Below, in pieces: positions 12,735 through 20,441 of a DNA stretch of 29,208 bases. Source of the stretch: a virus; the IMG/VR virus record IMGVR_UViG_3300027983_000080, positions 1 to 29,208 of that record. One strand, 5' to 3'. The position numbers and the translations under genes are program-made. Below the pieces are notes generated by a model. It worked only from the letters and a program-made list of their open reading frames with translations. It did not search any database and was not told where the DNA came from. How positions within the stretch are numbered: the stretch's first letter is position 1; the number at the start of each line of letters is the position of its first letter.

Positions 12735-13217
12735 ATGTATCAAGATTTACAGTCGAGCTTCACAAAAGATATGGCCTCAGCTACTAATGACTCAGCTCAG
12801 ACGGTAGTGGGAGCTTTTGGAGTAGCAATCTTGTCTAAGAACGTTTTAGACATGGGCGCTCCTGCGAATGTTAAGAGAAACTCTCTTAGCCAAAACGCAC
12901 AAGTTAATAACTTTAACGCAGCTAACATCCCAGTACGTATCCAAATTGTAGAAAAACTTTTGGGCGCTACTGGCGGTATCAAAGTAGACATAGTAACTGA
13001 TTCTGCTTCAGACCTAGTTACTGCTCCAGTAGTTCTTTATACAACTACTATTCCACTTGCTGAGGCGTTAGTGGGTAAAGTACTTCTTATTAAAGACCTA
13101 CCTATGGGTATCGTTAAGCGTTACGTAGGGATGAAGTTCACTCCGTTAACAGCTAACTCTACTGCTGGTAAGATTGACGCTTTTATCTCTTCTGATACAA
13201 TTTCAGACGACAACTAA
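12735..13217 (+). CDS. Bbp16-like capsid cement (decoration) protein (160 aa)
   Basis: Resembles the Bbp16 family of beta-rich cement proteins that clamp neighbouring capsomers in BPP-1-like heads. The order of features fits: 'MYQDLQSSFTKDMASATNDS' with following 'NVLDMGA', the strand 'PVRIQIVEKLLGATGGIKVD', a 'D...LVTAPVVLYTT' strand, 'IPLAEALVGKVLLIKDLP', 'RYVGMKFTPLT' and the end 'AGKIDAFISSD'. It follows the major capsid gene as in that group. High expression is expected from its position. Confidence 0.8.
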   Translation: MYQDLQSSFTKDMASATNDSAQTVVGAFGVAILSKNVLDMGAPANVKRNSLSQNAQVNNFNAANIPVRIQIVEKLLGATGGIKVDIVTDSASDLVTAPVVLYTTTIPLAEALVGKVLLIKDLPMGIVKRYVGMKFTPLTANSTAGKIDAFISSDTISDDN

Positions 13218-13236
13218 AAACAAGACTTAACATTAA

Positions 13237-13258
13237 TAGGAGGGCGAAAGCTCTCCTA
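13237..13258 (+). terminator. Stable GNRA-capped hairpin between cement and following gene
   Basis: TAGGAGGGC (13237-13245) pairs with GCTCTCCTA (13250-13258) through nine pairs, one G-U, with a GAAA tetraloop. The downstream sequence CTTATACCTTAAATT is only weakly T-rich, so it may terminate partially or protect the capsid/cement mRNA end, raising their level over tail genes. Confidence 0.55.
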
Positions 13259-13287
13259 CTTATACCTTAAATTCATACGGAGAAATT

Positions 13288-13575
13288 ATGAAAAAGTTCA
13301 TTGAAGTAACTGGTACTCTTCGCGCACCTGCATACATTGGCAACATTTACTACATGGGTGGCGAAAGCATTACTATGAATGTGTTGGTAACTTCTGCAAA
13401 GAGTCTTGCCCCTGAAGTGGTAGAACTATCGGAAGCTTCTAACGCACTAGTTGAAAAGACTATTAAAGAGTTAAAGGCTGACGTTAAAGCTGCTAAAGCT
13501 CCTACCAAAGCTCCGGCCAAGGCTCCTGTAAAAAATGATAATAAGTCAGTAGAAAGGGAAGTTCCCCTAGTATAA
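13288..13575 (+). CDS. Small head-tail region protein with Lys/Ala/Pro tail (95 aa)
   Basis: The N-terminal 40 residues predict beta structure (MKKFIEVTGTLRAPAYIGNI). Residues 62-82 are a helix passing into a repeat of (K)AP(T/A)KAP, resembling flexible basic tails. A good ribosome site (GGAGAAATT) precedes it. No known family; position between cement and tail adaptor genes suggests a minor head or completion protein, an inference only. Confidence 0.6.
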   Translation: MKKFIEVTGTLRAPAYIGNIYYMGGESITMNVLVTSAKSLAPEVVELSEASNALVEKTIKELKADVKAAKAPTKAPAKAPVKNDNKSVEREVPLV

Positions 13576-13603
13576 TTTTATAAACTAAAGTAGGATTGTA
13601 GCT

Positions 13604-14224
13604 ATGAACAAGAATGACATTGCTAACTTAGCTACATCCAATTTAGGTCAGACAATTAGAATAGTTGACTTTGAAACTGATAACTCACTAGCTGCCAAAC
13701 TTATACAGCAGTGGTGGCGAATATCCCTACTAACTTTCCTTGAGTCACACCCTTGGGCATTTGCTACCTCATTCGCAGCATTGCCCGTAGGACTTTCTAC
13801 CCCTTCCGCTGGGTACGCATACGCTTACACTAAACCTGCAGACGCACTGGTTATTAGGCGAATTGCTCCGAATGGAGTATTCCCTAAGGCCGAAATACAA
13901 GAAGAGTACGCCCTTAGATGGCGCGAAGTTAACGTAGGTACTGGTACTGAAATATGGAGTGACGTATCTGAAGCTCACGCAGAGTACACCGTAGCTCTTG
14001 GTGATAACTATGACTTCCCTATCTACTTCGCTAGAGGGTTAGCGTATCAACTAGCTATCGATATTGGACCCAAACTTATTACCCAGAACTGGCCAAAGAT
14101 TGTTCAGAACATTATGCCTATGTACCAGTCTGAAATGCAGAAGGCCATAGCTAAAGATATTGCACACCAACCTGAAAACTATGAAGGTAACTCTTCGTTC
14201 ATTAATGTACGGGGGTCATACTAA
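13604..14224 (+). CDS. Tail tubular protein A / head-to-tail adaptor (206 aa)
   Basis: Equivalent to T7 gp11 and P22 gp4: a ring below the portal that joins head and tail nozzle. The family pattern is visible: an N-terminal 'NDIANLATSNLGQTIRIVDF' helix with the '.E....A' stretch, 'WWRISLLTFLESHPWAFAT' (the L...PW.FA motif, near residues 37-55), 'GYAYAYTKPADALVIRRI' (the YAY.(K/Y)P.D.L.(I/V).R. segment), and a long C-terminal helix containing QLAIDIGPKLI. Length matches the 190-210 typical. The stop overlaps the next gene's ATG (TAATG), showing coupling. Confidence 0.88.
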   Translation: MNKNDIANLATSNLGQTIRIVDFETDNSLAAKLIQQWWRISLLTFLESHPWAFATSFAALPVGLSTPSAGYAYAYTKPADALVIRRIAPNGVFPKAEIQEEYALRWREVNVGTGTEIWSDVSEAHAEYTVALGDNYDFPIYFARGLAYQLAIDIGPKLITQNWPKIVQNIMPMYQSEMQKAIAKDIAHQPENYEGNSSFINVRGSY

Positions 14225-14763
14225 TGGCTACATGGGGTGAAAATTCTTCGTACCAAGGGGCTGCATCAGGTGCAGCTACAGGTGCTGTGTTTGGCGGTCC
14301 TATGGGTGCTCTAGCTGGAGCAGGGGTAGGATTTGTCGCAGGCGGGATAATGGGTGGCAGTCAAAAAGATGCTGCTAAAAGAGCAGAGGAAGATAGGCAG
14401 AGAGAAATTCAAAGAGCTATTGAACGACAGAACAAAAGTGAGTTTAACGCTAAATCTCAAGCTGAACAATGGGCTCTAGCAGATATAGGAGTAGGTGGAC
14501 AAGACAGAGCATTAGATGCTCAGGCCAACACCAAAGACCTTACACAAGACGTAAATAGGGCCCAAGCCGAACTAGATAGACCAGCACGTAGGTTACGCAA
14601 ACCGGACAAGTACTTAGGCGCTTTTGGGAAAACTACTTCCAGAGGATACGAGAAGAAAGACATTGCAGGCCTTACTCGTAACGTTAACGCTGCTACTAAT
14701 GCGTTAAACATTAATGAAGGTATACTTGCAGGATTCAATGACGGTGAACCCAGTAAATATTAA
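14224..14763 (+). CDS. Glycine-zipper virion protein, probable internal or ejection protein (179 aa)
   Basis: Residues 12-46 are a Gly/Ala-rich hydrophobic zipper (GAASGAATGAVFGGPMGALA and on), able to insert in membranes. A long charged helix follows (KRAEEDRQREIQRAIERQNK) and then a Gln/Ala-rich C-terminal half. Placed between the adaptor and nozzle genes. Similar small proteins of podoviruses are ejected with DNA or lie in the tail, but I cannot assign a family. The start overlaps the preceding stop by one base. Confidence 0.65.
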   Translation: MATWGENSSYQGAASGAATGAVFGGPMGALAGAGVGFVAGGIMGGSQKDAAKRAEEDRQREIQRAIERQNKSEFNAKSQAEQWALADIGVGGQDRALDAQANTKDLTQDVNRAQAELDRPARRLRKPDKYLGAFGKTTSRGYEKKDIAGLTRNVNAATNALNINEGILAGFNDGEPSKY

Positions 14764-14771
14764 AGGATTAT

Positions 14772-17700
14772 ATGTCAGGAGAAGCCCAACAGCTATCATT
14801 CATACAAGGGGAAATTTCCCCAGAGTTCTACTACCGAAGTGACCTAGCTAGTTTTAATAGTTCCGTTTCAAAAGCTTCCAATGTTAGACTAGGCCCATTA
14901 GGAGGGCTATCAAATAGAAACGGCAGTAGGGTAGAAATGTTACCTGCTTCTGCAGCAGCTATAGTAACCAATCTTAAAAGTTCAAATGACTATGTAGCTT
15001 GTGTTTTCCAGCACTATATAACTAAGGCTATATTTAAACTTGAAGTATTCAACAACAACGGGGTAGTAAAAATATACTGCAACGGAGAACTGGATACCGA
15101 GATATACGGCCCACTGGCAACTCCAGTAACTATGAACATAGCCGGAGATATACTTACAGGCATTAAAGGGCTTCACTTTGTACTTCATAATGACCTAATA
15201 ATATTTTCTAAAACCCTCCCTATAAGGTATGCCAATGCTGATATAGAAGGGTCCGAACAGTACGTACTTCCTGCAGGAGGAGCTTTCTCGTATACGGAAA
15301 CTCAGTTTTGCTTACGTATGATACCTCCTACTGGTGGAGTTGGTAGTAAGGCAAATGGGTTACAATTAGAATCTAACTTCACCCTTCAAAATGCTTCTAA
15401 CTTAGCAGTACCGTATACGACTAGTGTGCAGTCTACTTATACAGGAACGATAACAGGTAACGCTTCATACGCACTGGTAGCTGAAACTAATGACGGGGTA
15501 GACATATCCCTTTATATTTTAAATACGCTTGTCGGGGCCAACATGCCCGTATTACCAACAGCTACCATAACAGGAGTTATCCCATACCCGAATAGTACCG
15601 TTACTAATCTTTTAAATTTTAGCAGCATAAGTAACGCAATTTTAGCTTTCGGAGGGAAGACCGTATCTAAGTTAAAAGTGTATCGGGCGACAGGTAAGCA
15701 TGTCGCGTACAATGGCCTATATAAGCTAGTAGCAAAGTTTGGAGTAGACGGGGCATCACTGTTAACGGTAACTGATAAAGGTCAAGATGAAGCGGCGTAC
15801 ACAGTTTGTAGTGACACTTCTGCCTTGTACAAACAACCGTCTTTCTCGACTCTTTCTAATACCCCTATGGTGAATATACTAACTGGTGGACTTAAGACGG
15901 TAGTTGATACCGCAGTATTCCAACAGAGAGCGTACTACGCGATAAATAAAGGTCTATGGTGGGGAACTAGCGTATACAACAATACCATTGTAGCTTCGAG
16001 AGTAGGGTCACTAAGTCAAGTGCTGTACCCTCAAATATCTAACCCAGCAGATGCTTTTCAATTTAGTGTACCTGAAGATAAAGGTGGGTTCCTCACTCAC
16101 CTTGCCAGCTTGTCTAGGCTTGTGGCCTTTACTAATACTTCCACCTTTGTAATACAAGGGGATGATGCTGGGATTATAACGCCCACTTCAATTAACCCGT
16201 ATAAAGTATTGTCCTTTGGTTGCATGGAAGGAGTGCCTCCTGCAGTATCAGGAGAGACTTGTGTATTTGCCGCTTCAGGTGGTGGGGTAGGATACCTTAG
16301 CATAACTGCTTACGGGTCCATAGTAGCAGGTAATGCTTCTGCTCTTGCAGGACACATGTTTGAAAACAAAACAATTCTTTCGATAGTACCTTTGAGGGAC
16401 CGCAAAGCCCTGCCTGTATTTTTAATAAATACTACTGAAGGTGACGTATACGAGTGCTATAAAGTGGGCGAGTTTTTTGCGTTCTTTAGAGTTAATATGC
16501 TAGGGCTTCCTTCTAATGGTAAAATCACTGACGGGGGTATTTTCCCGTCAACTCAGATTATGTCTCCTGCATACTCTGGGTATTCTTTCGGAGCCGAAGT
16601 ATATATTAACTACCGTATGTTAAACACTGACACACTTAATAGTTATGTTAATTCGGTGGCCATGATACCGGAGCCTTTAGTAAGTACTAAGTACTTAGAC
16701 TTTAGTAGTATATTAGATTATTCAACGGGAGTAGGGACTATCCCTATCTACTACGAGTACCCCTATGAGGTAGACGTAGATACCTTTATTACAGGGTGGT
16801 ACACATTTAATAACTATACTGTTAGGTCATTGGTAGAACCTTATAACGTCAACTCATTTTTAACTCAACTTAATGACCCTACAAGCAACTGGCTTCCTAA
16901 TACTACTATTCAAGTTACTGCAGGAAGCTTGCCGCTAAACTTAGACAGTATAAACCCAGTTACTAAAGGTACTCTGTACATGAAGTTCACTTGGCTTGAG
17001 GGTGGCGAGTTGAAAACTTCTTATGCTGAGTTAGTGCGTGGTACGGCAATAGATGCGTTTCACTTTAACTACACTTTTGAGTTTAGTGAGATAGTACCTA
17101 CCTACCTACGGACTAGTGATATTCTATTTAGTCCTTTACCTACGGTGAACAGAGAGAGCATTATGGTTCAAGGCATGGCTATAGCAGAAATTGCTTTCAC
17201 CACTTCATTGATACCATCAAGCTCCGCAGCGTACGCCAGTCTTAGGGGTTACTGCGACATGATGGGGTACTACGTAAATGGGCTAGGCACTATGCTGGCA
17301 CCAATAGAAATTCCTATAACTATCGAAGTCAATGGCAATATTTACGGTAACTACAAAGACCCTAGCGAGACTATTACAGTAACGCTTAAGCACTACTATG
17401 ACACACCGACTTCAAATACTGAGGTTATAAGTGGGCTAGGCAACTTCTTCGAAATAACTTTACCTGAAGCTTGTAGCTGGTTTGTAATGGGAGCCCCTGC
17501 AATTGGTGAGATTGAAACTCTCCCAGTAGCCTCAATTGAGCAGGACATAACTGATACTAAGAAAAACATAGATTACACTTCAGTTCTTTTGTACAAAACT
17601 AAAGGGCTTAGAGTGGGAGAGGTAGGTCAACCTGATACTGAGCTGGAGAGGTTTGACTTTACTACCGAAGACTCAGTAAGTGACCCCGTAGAGTTCTCGG

Positions 17701-17831
17701 GCCCTAAGAGTCATAACTTCAGTTCAACTTGGAACGACCATGGTAAAGTACGAATATCTGGTATGGATTTACAGCCTTTCAGTATATCTGGTATCATACC
17801 TAAAGGTAACGTAGGAGGGTTCGGTGGCTGA
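14772..17831 (+). CDS. Tail tubular protein B / nozzle protein (1019 aa)
   Basis: Equivalent to T7 gp12 by position and by its opening 'LSFIQGEISPEFYYRSDLAS' with 'NVRLGPLGGLSNRNGSRV' near residues 38-55; the pattern 'F..GE.SP....R.D' plus 'GG...R.Gs' is characteristic. The bulk is a beta-rich, Thr/Tyr/Asn-rich sequence expected of a hexameric nozzle. It is longer than T7 gp12 (about 794 residues); the extra length probably lies in distal domains. AAAGGATTAT is the ribosome site. The C-terminus (GIIPKGNVGGFGG) overlaps the next gene by eight bases. Confidence 0.85.
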   Translation: MSGEAQQLSFIQGEISPEFYYRSDLASFNSSVSKASNVRLGPLGGLSNRNGSRVEMLPASAAAIVTNLKSSNDYVACVFQHYITKAIFKLEVFNNNGVVKIYCNGELDTEIYGPLATPVTMNIAGDILTGIKGLHFVLHNDLIIFSKTLPIRYANADIEGSEQYVLPAGGAFSYTETQFCLRMIPPTGGVGSKANGLQLESNFTLQNASNLAVPYTTSVQSTYTGTITGNASYALVAETNDGVDISLYILNTLVGANMPVLPTATITGVIPYPNSTVTNLLNFSSISNAILAFGGKTVSKLKVYRATGKHVAYNGLYKLVAKFGVDGASLLTVTDKGQDEAAYTVCSDTSALYKQPSFSTLSNTPMVNILTGGLKTVVDTAVFQQRAYYAINKGLWWGTSVYNNTIVASRVGSLSQVLYPQISNPADAFQFSVPEDKGGFLTHLASLSRLVAFTNTSTFVIQGDDAGIITPTSINPYKVLSFGCMEGVPPAVSGETCVFAASGGGVGYLSITAYGSIVAGNASALAGHMFENKTILSIVPLRDRKALPVFLINTTEGDVYECYKVGEFFAFFRVNMLGLPSNGKITDGGIFPSTQIMSPAYSGYSFGAEVYINYRMLNTDTLNSYVNSVAMIPEPLVSTKYLDFSSILDYSTGVGTIPIYYEYPYEVDVDTFITGWYTFNNYTVRSLVEPYNVNSFLTQLNDPTSNWLPNTTIQVTAGSLPLNLDSINPVTKGTLYMKFTWLEGGELKTSYAELVRGTAIDAFHFNYTFEFSEIVPTYLRTSDILFSPLPTVNRESIMVQGMAIAEIAFTTSLIPSSSAAYASLRGYCDMMGYYVNGLGTMLAPIEIPITIEVNGNIYGNYKDPSETITVTLKHYYDTPTSNTEVISGLGNFFEITLPEACSWFVMGAPAIGEIETLPVASIEQDITDTKKNIDYTSVLLYKTKGLRVGEVGQPDTELERFDFTTEDSVSDPVEFSGPKSHNFSSTWNDHGKVRISGMDLQPFSISGIIPKGNVGGFGG

Positions 17832-18519
17832 AAGAAATTCTAGTAGAAGTTCAATTAATAATAGTGGCCGCAACTCGCCTAATGCTAAGTTTCCGGGCAA
17901 CTCTTACTTTTTACAAGAGCAAGAGGGGAACCCACTAGCTACCGAAATACAAAAGACCCCAAGGGTAGACCTTGGAGATATATTTAACCTTGCTGGCCCC
18001 GGAGCCGATGCAGCTAAAATTGACATAGCTGATAGGGAAGCAAAAGTTAAAGCCTTAGAGAACCAAAAGAAAGCCGCACTAACAAGTTCGGCATTGCAAT
18101 CACTGACAGATGTTATGGCCTCTGAAACTCAATACGAAGCTATTAAAGGTGCAGCGGCTACCAACATATATTTGATGAACCACCAGAAGTCTATGGTAAT
18201 GGCAGCAGGCAAGCAAGCTGCGCTAGATAGACAGATGGAAGGCGAACTAAATGCTGACAAAGCTTCCCTGTCATTAGCAGCTCAAGGTCAAGACCTTGGA
18301 GGGGCAGGAGCAGATAAAGTCACAAGCTCTTATCGTGCAATGGGCATAATGAACGCTGCAAGAGAAGAAGCTAAAATGTATGCTGAAATGGCCGGATACG
18401 ACATACAAATAGCTAATGAAGATTACGGCGTTGAAATGGCAGGATTACAAAATGATATGGCACTCACCCAAGGTATACTAAATGTTGGTATGTCTGCAGG
18501 TGGGTACTTCGCAAAATAG
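17824..18519 (+). CDS. Internal virion protein, T7 gp14-like by position (231 aa)
   Basis: Starts at GTG, with TAGGAGG five bases upstream and eight bases of overlap with the nozzle gene. The first 45 residues are polar and Ser/Asn-rich; after residue 65 the protein is nearly all helix, rich in Ala, Met, Gln (ALQSLTDVMASETQYEAIKG; KSMVMAAGKQAALDRQMEGE), with a hydrophobic Gly-rich end (LNVGMSAGGYFAK). This matches the small core/ejection protein that forms part of the trans-envelope channel in T7-like phages. Assignment is by synteny and composition. Confidence 0.65.
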   Translation: MAERNSSRSSINNSGRNSPNAKFPGNSYFLQEQEGNPLATEIQKTPRVDLGDIFNLAGPGADAAKIDIADREAKVKALENQKKAALTSSALQSLTDVMASETQYEAIKGAAATNIYLMNHQKSMVMAAGKQAALDRQMEGELNADKASLSLAAQGQDLGGAGADKVTSSYRAMGIMNAAREEAKMYAEMAGYDIQIANEDYGVEMAGLQNDMALTQGILNVGMSAGGYFAK

Positions 18520-18532
18520 TAGGAGTTAGTTT

Positions 18533-20371
18533 ATGGGACTTAGATCACCGCAAGAGCTAGAGCAAGTACAGGTAGGAGTTAATAACCTGCCTTCCGTTTC
18601 TGCGGCAAAAACTGCAGCAGTAGATTTAGCTACACCTGCTAATAACTTCCTTCAGCAGAAAGCTCTTAATGACCAGATCGAATCAGTTAAGGGTACAGTT
18701 GCACTTAGGAAAAATGCACTAGCTAAGATATCTTCGAAGTATGCAGTAGATAGTGTTACTAGTGAAATTAAAGCTAGGATGGCAGCACTTGAAGGTAACA
18801 ACGCCATAAAAGAAAGCGATAGCTTATACAAAGAAGCATTGAGAGAGTTAGACGGGATAGAAGATAAAGCCCCTGAACATCTTAAGGCCCAAGTACGTTC
18901 GGATAAAAAAGGGAAGGTACTTGAGCTGCAGACTCTTATGACAAATAAGATGCAGACCGAAGGGCGAAAAGCTTCTATTAAAAGTGGTGAAGCCATTACT
19001 AAAATGTACACTATGGAAGCTGCAAGCTCATTCTTAGATATTGATAAGTTTAAAGAAGAATATAACAATACTTATGACTTCGCTTCAAATACAGAAAGAA
19101 TGAAGGGAAGCTCTGACGATGATAGAGTATTTAGTTCAGGCGTAATAGCTTCTAACTCTGTATTCAAAGGAGTGGAGTTCTCACTATCGCAAGTAGCCAC
19201 CCCTGATAAAGTTGATGAAATTGAAAAATATTATAAGGATGTAGTACTTCAGGACGGTGACATACACGTAAACTCTGCCGACCAGACTAAAATTAATAAT
19301 GCGTTCACTAAGGCCAAAGATAAAACCGAAGGCGACATGGCTTACCACTTAGCCGCCAAGATGCGGGGAGAAGTTAAAGAAGGGCGAATGACCCTAGCAC
19401 AAGCAGAAGAGGAACTATTTAAGCAGAGTGGTAATGAAAAGGTAGCTAGAGGCAGTTACGGGCTTTTAATCCAGCAGGTAAAAGCTGACGGAGAGGCTAT
19501 TAAGGCTTCTGATAACACTAAGTTCGGTGCCGCCATTAAAGCTGCAGAGGAAGGTAATCCATTAAAGGCTGCAACTATTATCCAAGAGATGTCTCCTACT
19601 ATGCGAAGCAAAGCTTCCGAGTGGATGAATAAGACTGAAGGCGGTACTGCTAACTTATACACTGACCCTGAGACTTGGCAGAAAATTCAAAAAGACTTTG
19701 GGGCTAACGATCAATCAATCTTAAAAGTGAATCCCAATATAATGCTTAACGCAAAAGACCGTAGGTGGGTATTAAATACTCAGGCCATTATCGGAAGGCA
19801 AACTCAAGCTAAAAAAGAAGATATTGATACTGGAGCTAAGGGGCTTACTCAGGCGTACGCTGAAGCTGGTAAAATAGCCACGGCTAAATTAGCTGAAGAC
19901 TACACGATGGATAAGCAAATGCAAGCCAAGGTTCAAATGAACGCTAGAGTACTATGGTTTGATGTAGTGGCCAAGTACCCTGCAGACGTTAACCCGGCAG
20001 TACTAGTAGGGGAATTTAATAGATTAGCTAAAGACCCTGAACAAGGTATCCTTAAAGATGTTACTGAAGTAGGAACGCTAGGCAGTATTATCAAATACAT
20101 TAAGCCTAAAGCTAAATTATGGGACTGGTTTTATGATACTAAAACAGAGGCCCGTCCAGAAGAGGAGTTCACCCCTAGAAAGCAGACCGGGGGTAGGGAA
20201 AAACAAGTTAACCCTAATGAATATGATAAAGACCCTATGCCTAGTGCCGCTAAGATTAATCAGTTACAAGACGCGTATGCTAAGGTAGGTACGAAGTTAA
20301 CGCGAGGAGAGGCGGCAAACCTAGCTAAAGAATTTGAGCGTCGAAGAAAAGCTAAAGCTAAAGCTAAATAG
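18533..20371 (+). CDS. Internal virion protein, T7 gp15-like by position (612 aa)
   Basis: A long, hydrophilic, Ala/Lys/Glu-rich helical protein (many stretches such as 'KMRGEVKEGRMTLAQAEEEL') with no membrane segment and no catalytic motif that I can see. The C-terminus is strongly basic (EFERRRKAKAKAK). It lies between the gp14-like gene and the giant gp16-like gene, as T7 gp15 does, and is of comparable length (T7 gp15 is about 750). Ejected into the host with DNA, if the analogy holds. Ribosome site TAGGAG. Confidence 0.65.
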   Translation: MGLRSPQELEQVQVGVNNLPSVSAAKTAAVDLATPANNFLQQKALNDQIESVKGTVALRKNALAKISSKYAVDSVTSEIKARMAALEGNNAIKESDSLYKEALRELDGIEDKAPEHLKAQVRSDKKGKVLELQTLMTNKMQTEGRKASIKSGEAITKMYTMEAASSFLDIDKFKEEYNNTYDFASNTERMKGSSDDDRVFSSGVIASNSVFKGVEFSLSQVATPDKVDEIEKYYKDVVLQDGDIHVNSADQTKINNAFTKAKDKTEGDMAYHLAAKMRGEVKEGRMTLAQAEEELFKQSGNEKVARGSYGLLIQQVKADGEAIKASDNTKFGAAIKAAEEGNPLKAATIIQEMSPTMRSKASEWMNKTEGGTANLYTDPETWQKIQKDFGANDQSILKVNPNIMLNAKDRRWVLNTQAIIGRQTQAKKEDIDTGAKGLTQAYAEAGKIATAKLAEDYTMDKQMQAKVQMNARVLWFDVVAKYPADVNPAVLVGEFNRLAKDPEQGILKDVTEVGTLGSIIKYIKPKAKLWDWFYDTKTEARPEEEFTPRKQTGGREKQVNPNEYDKDPMPSAAKINQLQDAYAKVGTKLTRGEAANLAKEFERRRKAKAKAK

Positions 20372-20387
20372 GCGATCCCGATAGTAT

Positions 20388-20417
20388 TTGTCTCGAAGTA
20401 AATATCAGTGGTACACT
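20388..20417 (+). promoter_or_regulatory. Possible promoter ahead of the giant virion protein gene (weak)
   Basis: TTGTCT (20388-20393), 18 bp, TACACT (20412-20417): four of six matches in each box. The 70-base gap is otherwise unused, and CAGGAG before the ATG is a strong ribosome site. Low confidence. Confidence 0.3.
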
Positions 20418-20441
20418 TAAATCACCAACCTCAGGAGATTT

